Part shown: positions 6,961 through 14,478 of the stretch, piece after piece
Layout: every line of letters starts with the position of its first letter
Numbering within the stretch: the first letter of the stretch is position 1
From: DAIOHQ01 sp036744635
Lineage (GTDB): Bacteria > Planctomycetota > Phycisphaerae > Tepidisphaerales > Tepidisphaeraceae
Assembly: GCA_036744635.1 (NCBI GenBank)
Contig: DAIOHQ010000073.1
Span: 1 to 19,430, forward strand
Length of the DNA: 19,430 bases
Direction of reading: 5' to 3'
Program-made: the position numbers and the translations under genes
Notes under the pieces: model-generated
Told to the model about the DNA's origin: nothing
The model's input: only the letters and a program-made list of their open reading frames with translations
The model's database searches: none

Positions 6961-7019
6961 AAGTGAGCGCCCGCGCGGGCGTGTGTGTTAAGCGGCGTAA
7001 ATGGCGGATAGTGGAAGTT

Positions 7020-7574
7020 ATGCCCCACATCGACGCATCATCAGCGACAACGCGGACGCAGCCTAAGAGGCGGCGTTTCGATCTGGCGAAGTGGACGGCG
7101 GTGGAGGTTCGCCAACCGTGCGCGTTGCTCATGGGCTGCGATTCCAATCTCATCGTCTTACTCGCGAAGCACCGCCGAGCTTCGCCGCATGGCGAGCTGC
7201 TTCACGCATTGCGGCTCGTAACCATTCCAAATGGCTTTCGCTTGCGTCTCCTGGAATTGAAAGCAAGCCTGGGGACCGCGCACCTGCCGGACGAGTGGCT
7301 TCACATGAGGGCGTTCGTCATATCGCGGTTTGGGTGGTCGCATCTCTTTGTTGATGGCGAGGTCCGCGCGAGCCGAGCGGATGGTTTTCCGATTCGGCCT
7401 CTCACGGCTCTGCAGTACCAGACGCTGGTTTCTTGCAGCGGTCGGCACTTGCGCGCGGTGCTCGTTTCGCTGTTCGAGAATTGTTTGCCGCCAGCTGTTG
7501 TCGCTCATCGGCCGTGGAAATTGTCGCCGGCAGGTGGATCGCGAGCGTTCGGCGGCACGCGTTACGCGGGATGA
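7020..7574 (+). CDS. orphan hypothetical protein
   Basis: 184 residues from the ATG at 7020. Nothing recognisable. Support is indirect: a 185-codon open frame with mostly G/C third positions and a balanced composition, including hydrophobic runs such as NLIVLLAKH, LLHALRLVTIPNGFRLRLLELKA and WLHMRAFVISRFGWSHLFVDGE. The N-terminus is basic (TQPKRRRFDLAKW). There is no signal peptide or membrane segment. Upstream, GATAGT ends 7 nt before the ATG and GGAAG overlaps the same place, so either a leaderless start or a poor ribosome site is possible; an in-frame GTG at 6963 is a less likely start inside the R1 repeat tail. It lies alone between repeat copy R1 and a convergent membrane-protein gene. 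It may be a lineage-restricted gene or chance. Confidence 0.45.
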   Translation: MPHIDASSATTRTQPKRRRFDLAKWTAVEVRQPCALLMGCDSNLIVLLAKHRRASPHGELLHALRLVTIPNGFRLRLLELKASLGTAHLPDEWLHMRAFVISRFGWSHLFVDGEVRASRADGFPIRPLTALQYQTLVSCSGRHLRAVLVSLFENCLPPAVVAHRPWKLSPAGGSRAFGGTRYAG

Positions 7575-7716
7575 ACCGGCGGCGGGTATCGGGTCAAATG
7601 ACGCTGATTCGTTGGCGGCGTCCAGAGGGCGTCCCAGTGAATTGATTCGGCGGAGCAGCCTGTGGGAACGGACTCTGGCTTCATCCCCGTCAACGCGTGA
7701 AGCACGGTCGGGCGCG

Positions 7717-8733
7717 TCAATCCCTAGGCGCGGTCATTTCGCCTTCCGCCCAGTATCTTTCGGCGACTGCGGCGGCGGCTTCGGCGTCGCTCTGTTGGCG
7801 GCGATCCATGCGGTAGGCAAGCGCCGGAAGTATTGAGAAACATATTGCGCCCAAGACACCCAAGATGACGTTTTCAGTCTGCGGCGGCGCGCCCATCCGG
7901 GGCAGCGCGATTAGCAAGCCAATGACGAGCCCCATCGAGGCAATCGCGAACCAAAGAAGCGGGCCGATCCCGTTGGCTCGAACGGTCGCCTGTCGTTGGC
8001 CCTGGCGGGGCGTTGAAAAACGCAGGAGCAGCCACCAGAACACCACGGCGCCGGGCGGCGCCACCATGATTTGCCAGCGATCTGTCAGCCACCATGCGAA
8101 AAGCGAGACAGCAACGCTGGCCGGAAGCGCCACCATCAGAACGCGGTCGTACCGTTGTCGGGTGACGAGCACAAAGCCGCTCGGATCACCCGGCGACTTC
8201 ACGCTATGTATCAACTCGATCGAGCTGATGCCGTCCCGAAGCGGCACGGCGACCCTCAGACAGTAGAGCGGCCAGCCCTGCTGTGTGGCTTCTGCGAAGA
8301 GCGCTCGCACGATGCGAACGATTCGGAGTCGATCTGCGCGCTCAAAGCCCCCGAGGTCCAGCACGGCCTTGCAATCGGGCATGCGGAAGACGATTCGGGG
8401 CCGTCGCTCATTCCACCGAACCTCCGTGACGTCATCCGCGTGAAACCGCCGATTCTGAAACACCGAGCGAACCGTGATGGACGACCCATCGACCGAAAAT
8501 TGCTCGACGTAATATGCGGCAAGCGTGTAGACGCCCAGGGCGAGCATCAGCCCGGAGACACCGACGCCCAGAAGCGCCATGCCGACGACGGAGCCTTCTC
8601 GCTCCACCCCGTGCTCGCCGGTTCTGACGTAGAGCGGCAATGTGGCAAACGCAATCGTCAACGCGGCGAAAAAGACTACAACCGCCAGACCCTGATGGCG
8701 CAGGGCCCGCGAAAGGCGAAAAGTCTCAATCAT
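7717..8733 (-). CDS. polytopic membrane protein with PH-like segment
   Basis: 338 residues. Membrane segments are predicted at about 13-35, 47-75, 196-217, 223-238, 256-277 and 288-306. Between segments 2 and 3 is a soluble part. Its first half (VEQFSVDGSSITVRSVFQNRRFHADDVTEVRW..., about 76-148) has the look of a bacterial PH-like domain: strand-rich, with the 'f.v...gi.vrs.f.....f.wddV..v' pattern that commonly follows two membrane helices. The C-terminus is charged and Ala-rich. The ATG at 8733 has only a weak GGTGA 4 nt upstream. It is bracketed by repeat copies R1 and R2 and has no operon partner. No specific function can be proposed; the PH-like call is by pattern. Confidence 0.75.
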   Translation of the reverse strand: MIETFRLSRALRHQGLAVVVFFAALTIAFATLPLYVRTGEHGVEREGSVVGMALLGVGVSGLMLALGVYTLAAYYVEQFSVDGSSITVRSVFQNRRFHADDVTEVRWNERRPRIVFRMPDCKAVLDLGGFERADRLRIVRIVRALFAEATQQGWPLYCLRVAVPLRDGISSIELIHSVKSPGDPSGFVLVTRQRYDRVLMVALPASVAVSLFAWWLTDRWQIMVAPPGAVVFWWLLLRFSTPRQGQRQATVRANGIGPLLWFAIASMGLVIGLLIALPRMGAPPQTENVILGVLGAICFSILPALAYRMDRRQQSDAEAAAAVAERYWAEGEMTAPRD

Positions 8734-8865
8734 GTGTCACCGTAGGCCGGAGCAACGGTGCACGGATCATCATGTGGCCGATCAGGACATTTGAGCGAGA
8801 TAAGGACCATTAGTTCATCCGATCGTCCATTGCCGTGTGAAGGCTCGCGTCACGTTGCGTAGGCG

Positions 8866-8965
8866 GCCGAAGAGCGGCCGAAGGGGTCTGGCGGCCGAAG
8901 GGGTCTGGTGCCTTTCAACGCATTGTACCCACACCCCCGACCAGTCCCAATCCGCAAGACTGCGG
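8866..8965. repeat. composite dispersed repeat, copy R2
   Basis: Short units GCGGCCGAAGAG / GCGGCCGAAGGGGTCTGG are repeated at 8866-8910. The main 69-bp block, 8891-8959, matches 9356-9424 at 60 of 69 positions in the same orientation; its last 18 bp also match the start of R1. It lies immediately past the stop of the 127-residue gene, so that gene is flanked by direct copies. The gap 8734-8865 shows nothing else. Confidence 0.88.
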
Positions 8966-9349
8966 TCAGGGCGCGTCCATGTTGACATACCAACCATATC
9001 CGAAAATAGCGCCCGCCACCGCGAGGACGCTGAAGACAATCCACCGCAGGGCACGCCAGAACTGACGAGCCGGTCTGGTCCGGTACACATCCACGAGCCA
9101 TAGGACTGGCACGATCGTGGTAACAACGAGCCCCGCGAGCAGCGGCAGCGGCGACATGCCACTGTCCCGCCACACTGTCAACGCTAATCCCAGCGCCATC
9201 GCGGCATCGAGGGTGGACAGCGGGAGTAAGATCCATAGGAGGGCACGCCGCACCCATCGAAAGATTCGGATCTTCCGATTGCGTTTCTTGTAGGGAAACT
9301 TTGCCCATCGCTTGCTGCGTCGAAGAGTTTTGAGCAAAACGGTTTTCAT
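8966..9349 (-). CDS. small basic membrane protein, orphan
   Basis: 127 residues with a strongly basic N-terminus (about 12 Arg/Lys in the first 35) and three predicted membrane segments at about 37-60, 66-88 and 101-121, joined by the short loops RDSGMSP and DVYRTRPARQFWR. No family is recognised. Its boundaries nearly coincide with two direct copies of one repeat (R2 at its 3' side, R3 starting 7 bp upstream of the ATG). No ribosome site or promoter is visible upstream because the repeat begins there. The membrane pattern and length argue for a real protein, but the lack of translation signals keeps confidence moderate. Confidence 0.6.
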   Translation of the reverse strand: MKTVLLKTLRRSKRWAKFPYKKRNRKIRIFRWVRRALLWILLPLSTLDAAMALGLALTVWRDSGMSPLPLLAGLVVTTIVPVLWLVDVYRTRPARQFWRALRWIVFSVLAVAGAIFGYGWYVNMDAP

Positions 9350-9355
9350 GCGAAA

Positions 9356-9523
9356 GCGGCCGAACGGGTGAAGTACGTTTCAACGCATTGTATCCACACC
9401 CGCGACCAATCCCAATCCGCAAGAGCAGGCGGACAACCCCCCCTGACCCTCCGACGGGCCGTCCACACACCGGTCCGAGCAACAACCTTCTCTGATGGAC
9501 GAACTGCGTTGGCGAAAATACAA
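9356..9523. repeat. composite dispersed repeat, copy R3 (fullest copy)
   Basis: The first 69 bp (9356-9424) match R2 and the part from 9402 to 9523 matches R1, so R3 contains both modules and shows how they join. Modules share CCAATCCCAATCCGC. It contains an in-frame stop in the frame open in R1, against coding function. Confidence 0.9.
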
Positions 9524-9524
9524 A

Positions 9525-9613
9525 GCGCGGAAAAGGGGACATCCAAAAGCGCGGAAAAGGGGACAAGCGCGGAAAAGGGGACGCGCGGAAAAGCGCGGAA
9601 AAGGGGACATCCA
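9525..9613 (+). repeat. purine-rich tandem array GCGCGGAAAAGGGGAC
   Basis: Copies of GCGCGGAAAA begin at 9525, 9549, 9567, 9583 and 9593, four followed by GGGGAC and two of these by ATCCAA. Unit spacing is irregular (24, 18, 16 and 10 bp). It starts exactly where the R3 repeat ends. R1 is followed at the same place by related sequence in inverted orientation (CCCTTTCGGACGC). Confidence 0.9.
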
Positions 9614-9775
9614 ACATTATTGCCCGCCATCGCCCCGGCGGGTAAACGTCCGGTCATGCCCCGTGCGGCTTGTTTTCCTGCTGCAAACAATAGTCGTTGC
9701 ATTTCCCGGCATGGTACCCCAAGTGCATCCCAAGCGAACGCACGCGAAAGATCAGGTACATTTGGAAGTCGCCTT
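9614..9775. other. intergenic sequence, no gene seen
   Basis: No supported reading frame. GCGAAAGATCAGGTACATTT (9744-9763) resembles the inverse of 6898-6918 in repeat R1, so part of this stretch is another repeat relic. Confidence 0.6.
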
Positions 9776-9839
9776 CGCGCAGCAACGCGGAGCGATGAAT
9801 GACCGACGGTACTCCGGCGGAAGTGCCCACCGCAGGTGT
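9776..9839 (-). repeat. dispersed repeat, copy B (inverted relative to 3964-4024)
   Basis: Read on the minus strand it matches 3964-4024 closely, with blocks ACACCTGCGGTGGGCA, CGGAGTACCGTCGGTCA and CTCCGCGTTGCTGCGCG. It lies upstream of the metallophosphoesterase gene. The remaining bases to 9936 contain only a small CCCGC/GCGGG hairpin near 9885-9901. Confidence 0.85.
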
Positions 9840-9936
9840 TTGACCGTGCTGTGCATCACTCTTACACTGCCGACCTCCCCATTGCCCGCAATTCGGCGGG
9901 TGCGAACGAGGGTAGGGGGGGCGGAGCATCGGCATT

Positions 9937-10686
9937 ATGTTTGCAATCGTCAGCGACATCCACGGCAACCTCGAGGCGCTGACCACCGTTTTCGCGGAGA
10001 TTGAGCGGCGGGGGATCCAGCACGTCGTCTGTCTCGGTGACGTGGTGGGATACGGGCCGAACCCGATGGAATGCCTGGATTTGGTGGCGTCGCGCTGCCG
10101 GGCGACCTTGATGGGAAACCACGATTTCGCGGTCTTTTACGAGCCTTACAACTTCAACAGCAGCGCTGAGGCGGCATCGTATTGGACGCGAAAACAGTTC
10201 GAGGCCGATCCCGATCCGGTGCGGCGGGCGAACCGCTGGAAGTTCCTGGGAAACCTGCCGGTGCGGGTGCGGACCAATGAATTCATCGCGGTACACGCCA
10301 GCCCGCGGCGGCCGATCAACGAATATGTCTTCCCGGATGACATTTATACCAATCCGGCGAAATTCGTGAGCATTTTCGAGCGCATCGACAAGCTCTGCTT
10401 CGTCGGCCATACCCACGTGCCGGGGGTGTTTCTAGAAGGGCCGGACTTTTATAGCCCTGATGAACTGGACAACAAGTTCGATTTCACCGATGAAAAGGCG
10501 CTGATCAACGTGGGCAGCGTCGGCCAGCCGCGCGACCGCGACCCGCGCAGCAGTTTTGTGATCGTGGGCGATACCAGCATCGAGTTCGTGCGCCTGATGT
10601 ACGACGTCGATACCACGGTGAAGAAGATCGAAGCGGTCGAGGAGCTGGATAACTTCCTCGGCACGCGCCTGCTGGATGGCCGCTGA
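9937..10686 (+). CDS. calcineurin-like metallophosphoesterase
   Basis: 249 residues of the YfcE/MJ0936-like class. All metal-binding motifs are present in order: DIHGN (Asp7, His9), GDVVGYGPNP (Asp35), GNHD (Asn61, His62), VHASP (His120) and GHTHVP (His158, His160). Such enzymes use two metal ions to cleave phosphomonoesters or phosphodiesters; the natural substrate is unknown here. There is no signal peptide, so it is cytoplasmic. GGAG lies about 10 nt upstream of the ATG, a slightly long spacing. It precedes yidC by 51 nt on the same strand and may share its transcript. Length is normal, and all key residues are intact. Confidence 0.92.
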   Translation: MFAIVSDIHGNLEALTTVFAEIERRGIQHVVCLGDVVGYGPNPMECLDLVASRCRATLMGNHDFAVFYEPYNFNSSAEAASYWTRKQFEADPDPVRRANRWKFLGNLPVRVRTNEFIAVHASPRRPINEYVFPDDIYTNPAKFVSIFERIDKLCFVGHTHVPGVFLEGPDFYSPDELDNKFDFTDEKALINVGSVGQPRDRDPRSSFVIVGDTSIEFVRLMYDVDTTVKKIEAVEELDNFLGTRLLDGR

Positions 10687-10737
10687 GGAATCCAGCAGCC
10701 GGGGAATCGGCAACAACAAGCAATTGGATAGGAACGA

Positions 10738-12852
10738 ATGGATACGAAGAAACTGGTCATCGGAATGGCGCTGGCGATGGCCGTGGTGTTCGGGTGGCAG
10801 GCGCTGATGCAGCAGCTCGCCAAGAAATACAACTGGGCGCTGACGCCGGAGCAGCAGCAGAGTGCGACTACGCAGCCGGTAGCGCCGGTCACGCCTCCAC
10901 CGGGTTCGCCGCCGCCGAGCACCCAGACCAGCAGCACGCAGACCAGCAGCACGCAAACCAGCACGACGCAGGGAAGCATGTCGGCCGCAACCGGGCCGGC
11001 GATGCAGGTGGCGAGCACTCCTAGCAGCACCCAACCCACCGCTGTGGTGCTGGGATCGAAAACGCCCAAGGATGGCGCTTACGTGCTGGGGCTGGAGATT
11101 TCCGCCCGCGGCGCGGGTCTTCAAGGGGTGACGCTCAACCAGTTCTGGGAAACGATTGAGAAGCGCAAACCGTACACGTTCCAAACTCCGCTGGAAGGTT
11201 GGGAGGATATTTCCCGGCCTTTGGCGACGCGCTGGATCACCGTGGACGGCGCCCGCTATGACCTGAATGTTGTCACCTGGACGCTGCGCGAGCGCACGGA
11301 GCGGACGGCGACGTTTTCGGTGGATCTGCAGCGCGGCGGCCGGCTGGTGCTGCGCGTGCTGAAGAAGTTTGAAGTGTTTGGCAAGGACAACGCCAACAGG
11401 GGCTACGAAGTTCAGGTCACCCAGAGTTATGAAAACTTGGGGAAGGCTGCGCTGAAGGTGCAGGCGGATCTGGTCGGCCCGCTGGTGCCGCCGCAGGAGA
11501 TTTCCCGCGGGGTGGACCGGGTTTTCATCGGCGGCTACAACGTCAGCGGCGAGCTGACCGTCGAGCATCACGCCATCGAGGACCTGACCAAGGATAAGCC
11601 CGCCAAGGCGCTGGACAAATCCGACAAGGGAGCGCCGATGGTGTGGATGGGGGCATCCAGCGTCTACTTCAGTGCCATCGTGCTGCCGACGGAGGCGAAG
11701 GGGGCGGCCGAGGTGAAAAGCAATTACATCGAGAAGGCCGAAGCGCAGTTGTTGAATCCCGGGGACAAGGTCGAGGATCACAAGCTGATCACGGAAGTGA
11801 CGACCAAGACGCTTGATGTGCCGGCCGGCAGCACCGTGTCCCTGCCATTGCAGGTCTTCTTCGGTCCCAAGCAGCGCGACCTGCTTGCCAGCGGCTATTA
11901 CGAGGCCGATCCGCGGCATTATGAAAAGTCGCTGGTCTATTCAAGCTCCTGCAACTTCTGCACGTTCGGCTGGCTGGTCAATGTGTTGGTGACGTTGCTG
12001 GGCGCGTTCCACTGGGTTTTTGGAGGCTTCGTCGGCCATGGCGACTGGGGCCTGGCGATTATCGCGCTGGTGCTTGTCGTGCGGCTGATTCTGCACCCGA
12101 TCACCAAGCGCTCGACGATCTCCATGCAGAAGATGGGCAAGATGGGTCCGGAGATGGAGCGCCTCAAGAAGAAATACGCCGACAACAAAGATGAGCTGAA
12201 CAAGGCGATGATGACCTTTTACAAGGAGCAGGGATTCACGCCGGTGCTCGGCTGCCTGCCGATGTTCCTGCAGATGCCGATCTGGATCGCGCTGTGGGGC
12301 GCCTTGCAAAGCACCTTCGATCTGCGTCAGGAGCCGTTCCTGTGGGGATGGACATGGATCAAGGACCTGGCCAAGCCCGATGCGCTGATCACGTTCAAGC
12401 AGCCGATCCATCTGCTGTTTTTCACCATCGCCTCGATCAATATCCTGCCGGTGCTGATGGCGATCGTTTACTTCCTGCAGCAGAAGTACACGCCCAAACC
12501 GCCCGCCAGCACCAAGGAGCAGGAACAGCAGCAGAAGATGATGCAGTGGATGACGCTGCTTTTTCCGGTGATGCTGTATGGTGGTCCTGCCGGTCTGAAC
12601 CTGTACATCGTGACCAGCGCCGGCATCGGCATCATCGAGAGCAAGCGCATCCGCGACCACATCAAGCAGCGCGAAGAGGATGAGAAGGCCGGCCGGATCA
12701 TCGTCGATGCCAAACCCACCCGCGGCGCCCGCCGTGGTGATGGAGGGGCCACCGAACCAGCGAAGAAGCCCAATCCGCTGGCCCAGTGGATCGCCGAAAT
12801 GATGGCCAAGGCCGACCGCGTCCGCGACGACGCCCGCAAACGAAAGCCATAA
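10738..12852 (+). CDS. yidC: membrane protein insertase YidC
   Basis: 704 residues, long for YidC (E. coli has 548). A first membrane segment (about 6-24, LVIGMALAMAVVFGWQALM) is followed by a Gln/Thr/Pro/Ser-rich linker with imperfect TQTSS repeats (about 35-100), the large periplasmic domain (to about 400) and the conserved insertase core (about 412-640). The core contains WGLAIIALVLVVRLILHPITKRS, with the conserved groove arginine at about residue 449, and QMPIWIALWGALQSTFDLR. The C-terminal about 60 residues are strongly basic, as in YidC forms that contact ribosomes. The protein inserts and folds inner-membrane proteins with or without SecYEG. AGGA lies 4 nt before the ATG. The neighbouring mnmE is a conserved partner in many genomes; rnpA and jag are absent here. 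Confidence 0.97.
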   Translation: MDTKKLVIGMALAMAVVFGWQALMQQLAKKYNWALTPEQQQSATTQPVAPVTPPPGSPPPSTQTSSTQTSSTQTSTTQGSMSAATGPAMQVASTPSSTQPTAVVLGSKTPKDGAYVLGLEISARGAGLQGVTLNQFWETIEKRKPYTFQTPLEGWEDISRPLATRWITVDGARYDLNVVTWTLRERTERTATFSVDLQRGGRLVLRVLKKFEVFGKDNANRGYEVQVTQSYENLGKAALKVQADLVGPLVPPQEISRGVDRVFIGGYNVSGELTVEHHAIEDLTKDKPAKALDKSDKGAPMVWMGASSVYFSAIVLPTEAKGAAEVKSNYIEKAEAQLLNPGDKVEDHKLITEVTTKTLDVPAGSTVSLPLQVFFGPKQRDLLASGYYEADPRHYEKSLVYSSSCNFCTFGWLVNVLVTLLGAFHWVFGGFVGHGDWGLAIIALVLVVRLILHPITKRSTISMQKMGKMGPEMERLKKKYADNKDELNKAMMTFYKEQGFTPVLGCLPMFLQMPIWIALWGALQSTFDLRQEPFLWGWTWIKDLAKPDALITFKQPIHLLFFTIASINILPVLMAIVYFLQQKYTPKPPASTKEQEQQQKMMQWMTLLFPVMLYGGPAGLNLYIVTSAGIGIIESKRIRDHIKQREEDEKAGRIIVDAKPTRGARRGDGGATEPAKKPNPLAQWIAEMMAKADRVRDDARKRKP

Positions 12853-12876
12853 GAGTTTTGCGCAGTATTTTCTAGC

Positions 12877-12937
12877 TGTAGGGTGGGCGTACTCGCCCAC
12901 CATCGGCGCCATGGTGGGCCACTACGCCCACCCTACA
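12877..12937. repeat. dispersed palindrome, GTAGGGTGGGCG family (copy 2)
   Basis: Arms 12877-12903 and 12911-12937 pair at 25 of 27 positions around a 7-nt loop. The left arm is identical to copy 1 (3084-3109) over 26 bases. It lies 24 nt after the yidC stop and 23 nt before the mnmE start, so it would form a hairpin in any joint transcript. Confidence 0.93.
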
Positions 12938-12960
12938 TTTCGACGTAAAGCGCGTTCGGT

Positions 12961-14298
12961 ATGCTCAACGCCTCCGACACCATCGTCGCCATCAGCAGCG
13001 CCGTCGGCATGGGCGCGCGAATCATCGTTCGCCTCAGCGGCGGCGAGGCCTACATTCTGGCCAGCCGCCTCTGTAATGGTTTTCAACCTTCGCCCGCTAG
13101 CGCGCAGCAGGTTTCCCTGCAATTTTCCGGCCTGCGCGTCCCCGCCTGGCTTTACCTCTTCCTCGCGCCGCACAGTTATACCGGCGAACACCTGGTCGAA
13201 TTTCATCTGCCTGGAAACCCGCTCCTCGCCCGCATGTTGGTCGACGCACTGCTCCGCAACGGCGCCCGCGCCGCCGAGCCAGGCGAATTCACCGCCCGCG
13301 CCTATTTCAACGGTCGGCTTGATCTCACCGAGGCCGAAGGCGTCGCCGCCACCATCGCCGCCCACAGCGAGGAGGAACTTCTGGCCGCCCGGCAGTTGCT
13401 TGCCGGCGAACTCGCCCGCCGGCTGCGGCCCATGATGGAACGCCTCGCCGAAACCCTGGCCCTCATCGAAGTCGGCATCGACTTCTCCGACGAGGATGTC
13501 TCGTTCCTCAGCGAACAACAGGTTGTTTCGCGCATCGAGGAGATCGATGCCCAGCTTGTCGAGCTTCTCGCCGCCAGCGCCCGCTTCGAGCGCCTGGCCC
13601 ATGAGCCGATAATCGTTCTTGCCGGCCGGCCCAACGCCGGGAAGAGCACGCTGCTCAACGCCCTGGCCGGCCAGCAGCGGGCAATCGTCTCAGCGATCGC
13701 CGGCACGACCCGCGATGCCCTTTCGACTGAAATTTATCTGCCGCGCGGGCGCGTGCGCATCATGGATCTCGCCGGCGTTGAAGATTCCTCCGATGCTCCC
13801 GAACCTGTAACATCCAGCACGATGAAAGAAGTTGCAGGTAAGATGCGCCGCCGGGCGATGGAGATGGTCGAACAGGCCGACATCGTCGTCATCGTGCGCG
13901 AGGCCCAGGACCATCGCCCGCCGATCGGTATTGGCCGGCAACCCGATCTGCTCCTTCGCACCAAGTCCGACCTCATCCCGCCAGACCAGCGTATCGGCGA
14001 GGGAATCTGGATCAGCGCTGCCACCGGAGACCATCTGCAGACGTTCCGCCAGAAGCTCGACGAAATCGCTTTCGGCAGATCGGCCGGAGCATCCCTCGCC
14101 CTCAATTCCCGTCACCTGGCAGCGCTCGACGTCTGCCGAGCCGCGCTTGCCGCCGCCAAATCCCATTGCCGTGATGGCCCGGAATTGCTGGCCATGGAGC
14201 TGCGCGAGGCACTTGATGCCCTCGGCGGAATCCTGGGAAACATGTCCCCGGATGACCTGCTGGGAAAAATCTTCTCGGCCTTCTGCATCGGCAAATAA
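12961..14298 (+). CDS. mnmE: tRNA modification GTPase MnmE, divergent
   Basis: 445 residues. MnmE with MnmG makes the 5-carboxymethylaminomethyl or taurinomethyl-type group on wobble uridine 34 of certain tRNAs. Present are the folate-binding N-domain (DTIVAISSAVG..., PGEFTARAYFNGRLDLTEAEGV at 107-128), helical domain, G1 GRPNAGKST (222-230), G2 AGTTRD (247-252) and the C-terminal FCIGK with its conserved Cys. Divergent points: G3 is DLAG instead of DTAG, the usual IRET-like segment after it is replaced by a longer acidic loop (VEDSSDAPEP), and G4 reads TKSD rather than NKxD. The start is the only one available: an in-frame stop lies four codons upstream. No Shine-Dalgarno is visible. It may be co-transcribed with yidC across the palindrome. 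Confidence 0.93.
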   Translation: MLNASDTIVAISSAVGMGARIIVRLSGGEAYILASRLCNGFQPSPASAQQVSLQFSGLRVPAWLYLFLAPHSYTGEHLVEFHLPGNPLLARMLVDALLRNGARAAEPGEFTARAYFNGRLDLTEAEGVAATIAAHSEEELLAARQLLAGELARRLRPMMERLAETLALIEVGIDFSDEDVSFLSEQQVVSRIEEIDAQLVELLAASARFERLAHEPIIVLAGRPNAGKSTLLNALAGQQRAIVSAIAGTTRDALSTEIYLPRGRVRIMDLAGVEDSSDAPEPVTSSTMKEVAGKMRRRAMEMVEQADIVVIVREAQDHRPPIGIGRQPDLLLRTKSDLIPPDQRIGEGIWISAATGDHLQTFRQKLDEIAFGRSAGASLALNSRHLAALDVCRAALAAAKSHCRDGPELLAMELREALDALGGILGNMSPDDLLGKIFSAFCIGK

Positions 14299-14335
14299 TT
14301 GAGCTCGGCGGGCAGCGCAATCCGACGATGCACCT

Positions 14336-14411
14336 GTCATTCTGAGGTAATCCGAAGAATCTGGCCGGATCGACGTTCGAGGCCAGATCCTTCGGAGTAC
14401 CTCAGGATGAC
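14336..14411. repeat. palindromic GTCATCCTGAGG-type repeat
   Basis: Arms 14336-14366 and 14381-14411 pair at 28 of 31 positions around a 14-nt loop. Ends read GTCATTCTGAGG and CCTCAGGATGAC, with CCGAAG/CTTCGG inside. From memory, very similar palindromes occur in many bacteria of several phyla. It lies downstream of mnmE and could serve as its terminator; no T-run follows. Confidence 0.92.
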
Positions 14412-14478
14412 ACCTGATGTCGTGATGTTTGACCATAGGGTGAAGCGAAATCTATCGCGTCCCAGGGCACCCTGACGC

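Noticed and set aside
6371..6991. Plus-strand frame through the 21-bp array predicting a heptad coiled coil
   Set aside because: No ATG; the only starts are TTGs inside the repeat, no ribosome site, and the matching frame in repeat copy R3 contains a stop. Kept as an open question in findings.
7158..7836. Other frames on both strands between 7158 and 7836
   Set aside because: Arg/Ser-rich with poor starts; the frame 7020-7574 fits codon-position bias better.
8891..9424. Integron cassette with attC-like sites around the 127-residue gene
   Set aside because: The flanking repeats lack the paired RYYYAAC/GTTRRRY core sites and attC-type dyad, and no integrase is present.
8850..9617. 255-codon minus-strand frame across repeats R2 and R3
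   Set aside because: Mostly translated repeat sequence; it would overlap the better-supported 127-residue membrane protein in another frame.
9368..9802. Plus-strand frame through R3 and the GGGGAC array
   Set aside because: Repeats of KAEKGTS-like peptides from the tandem array and no ribosome site.
10432..11919. Long minus-strand frame opposite yidC
   Set aside because: Antisense shadow with Arg/His/Gln-rich composition and no start signals.
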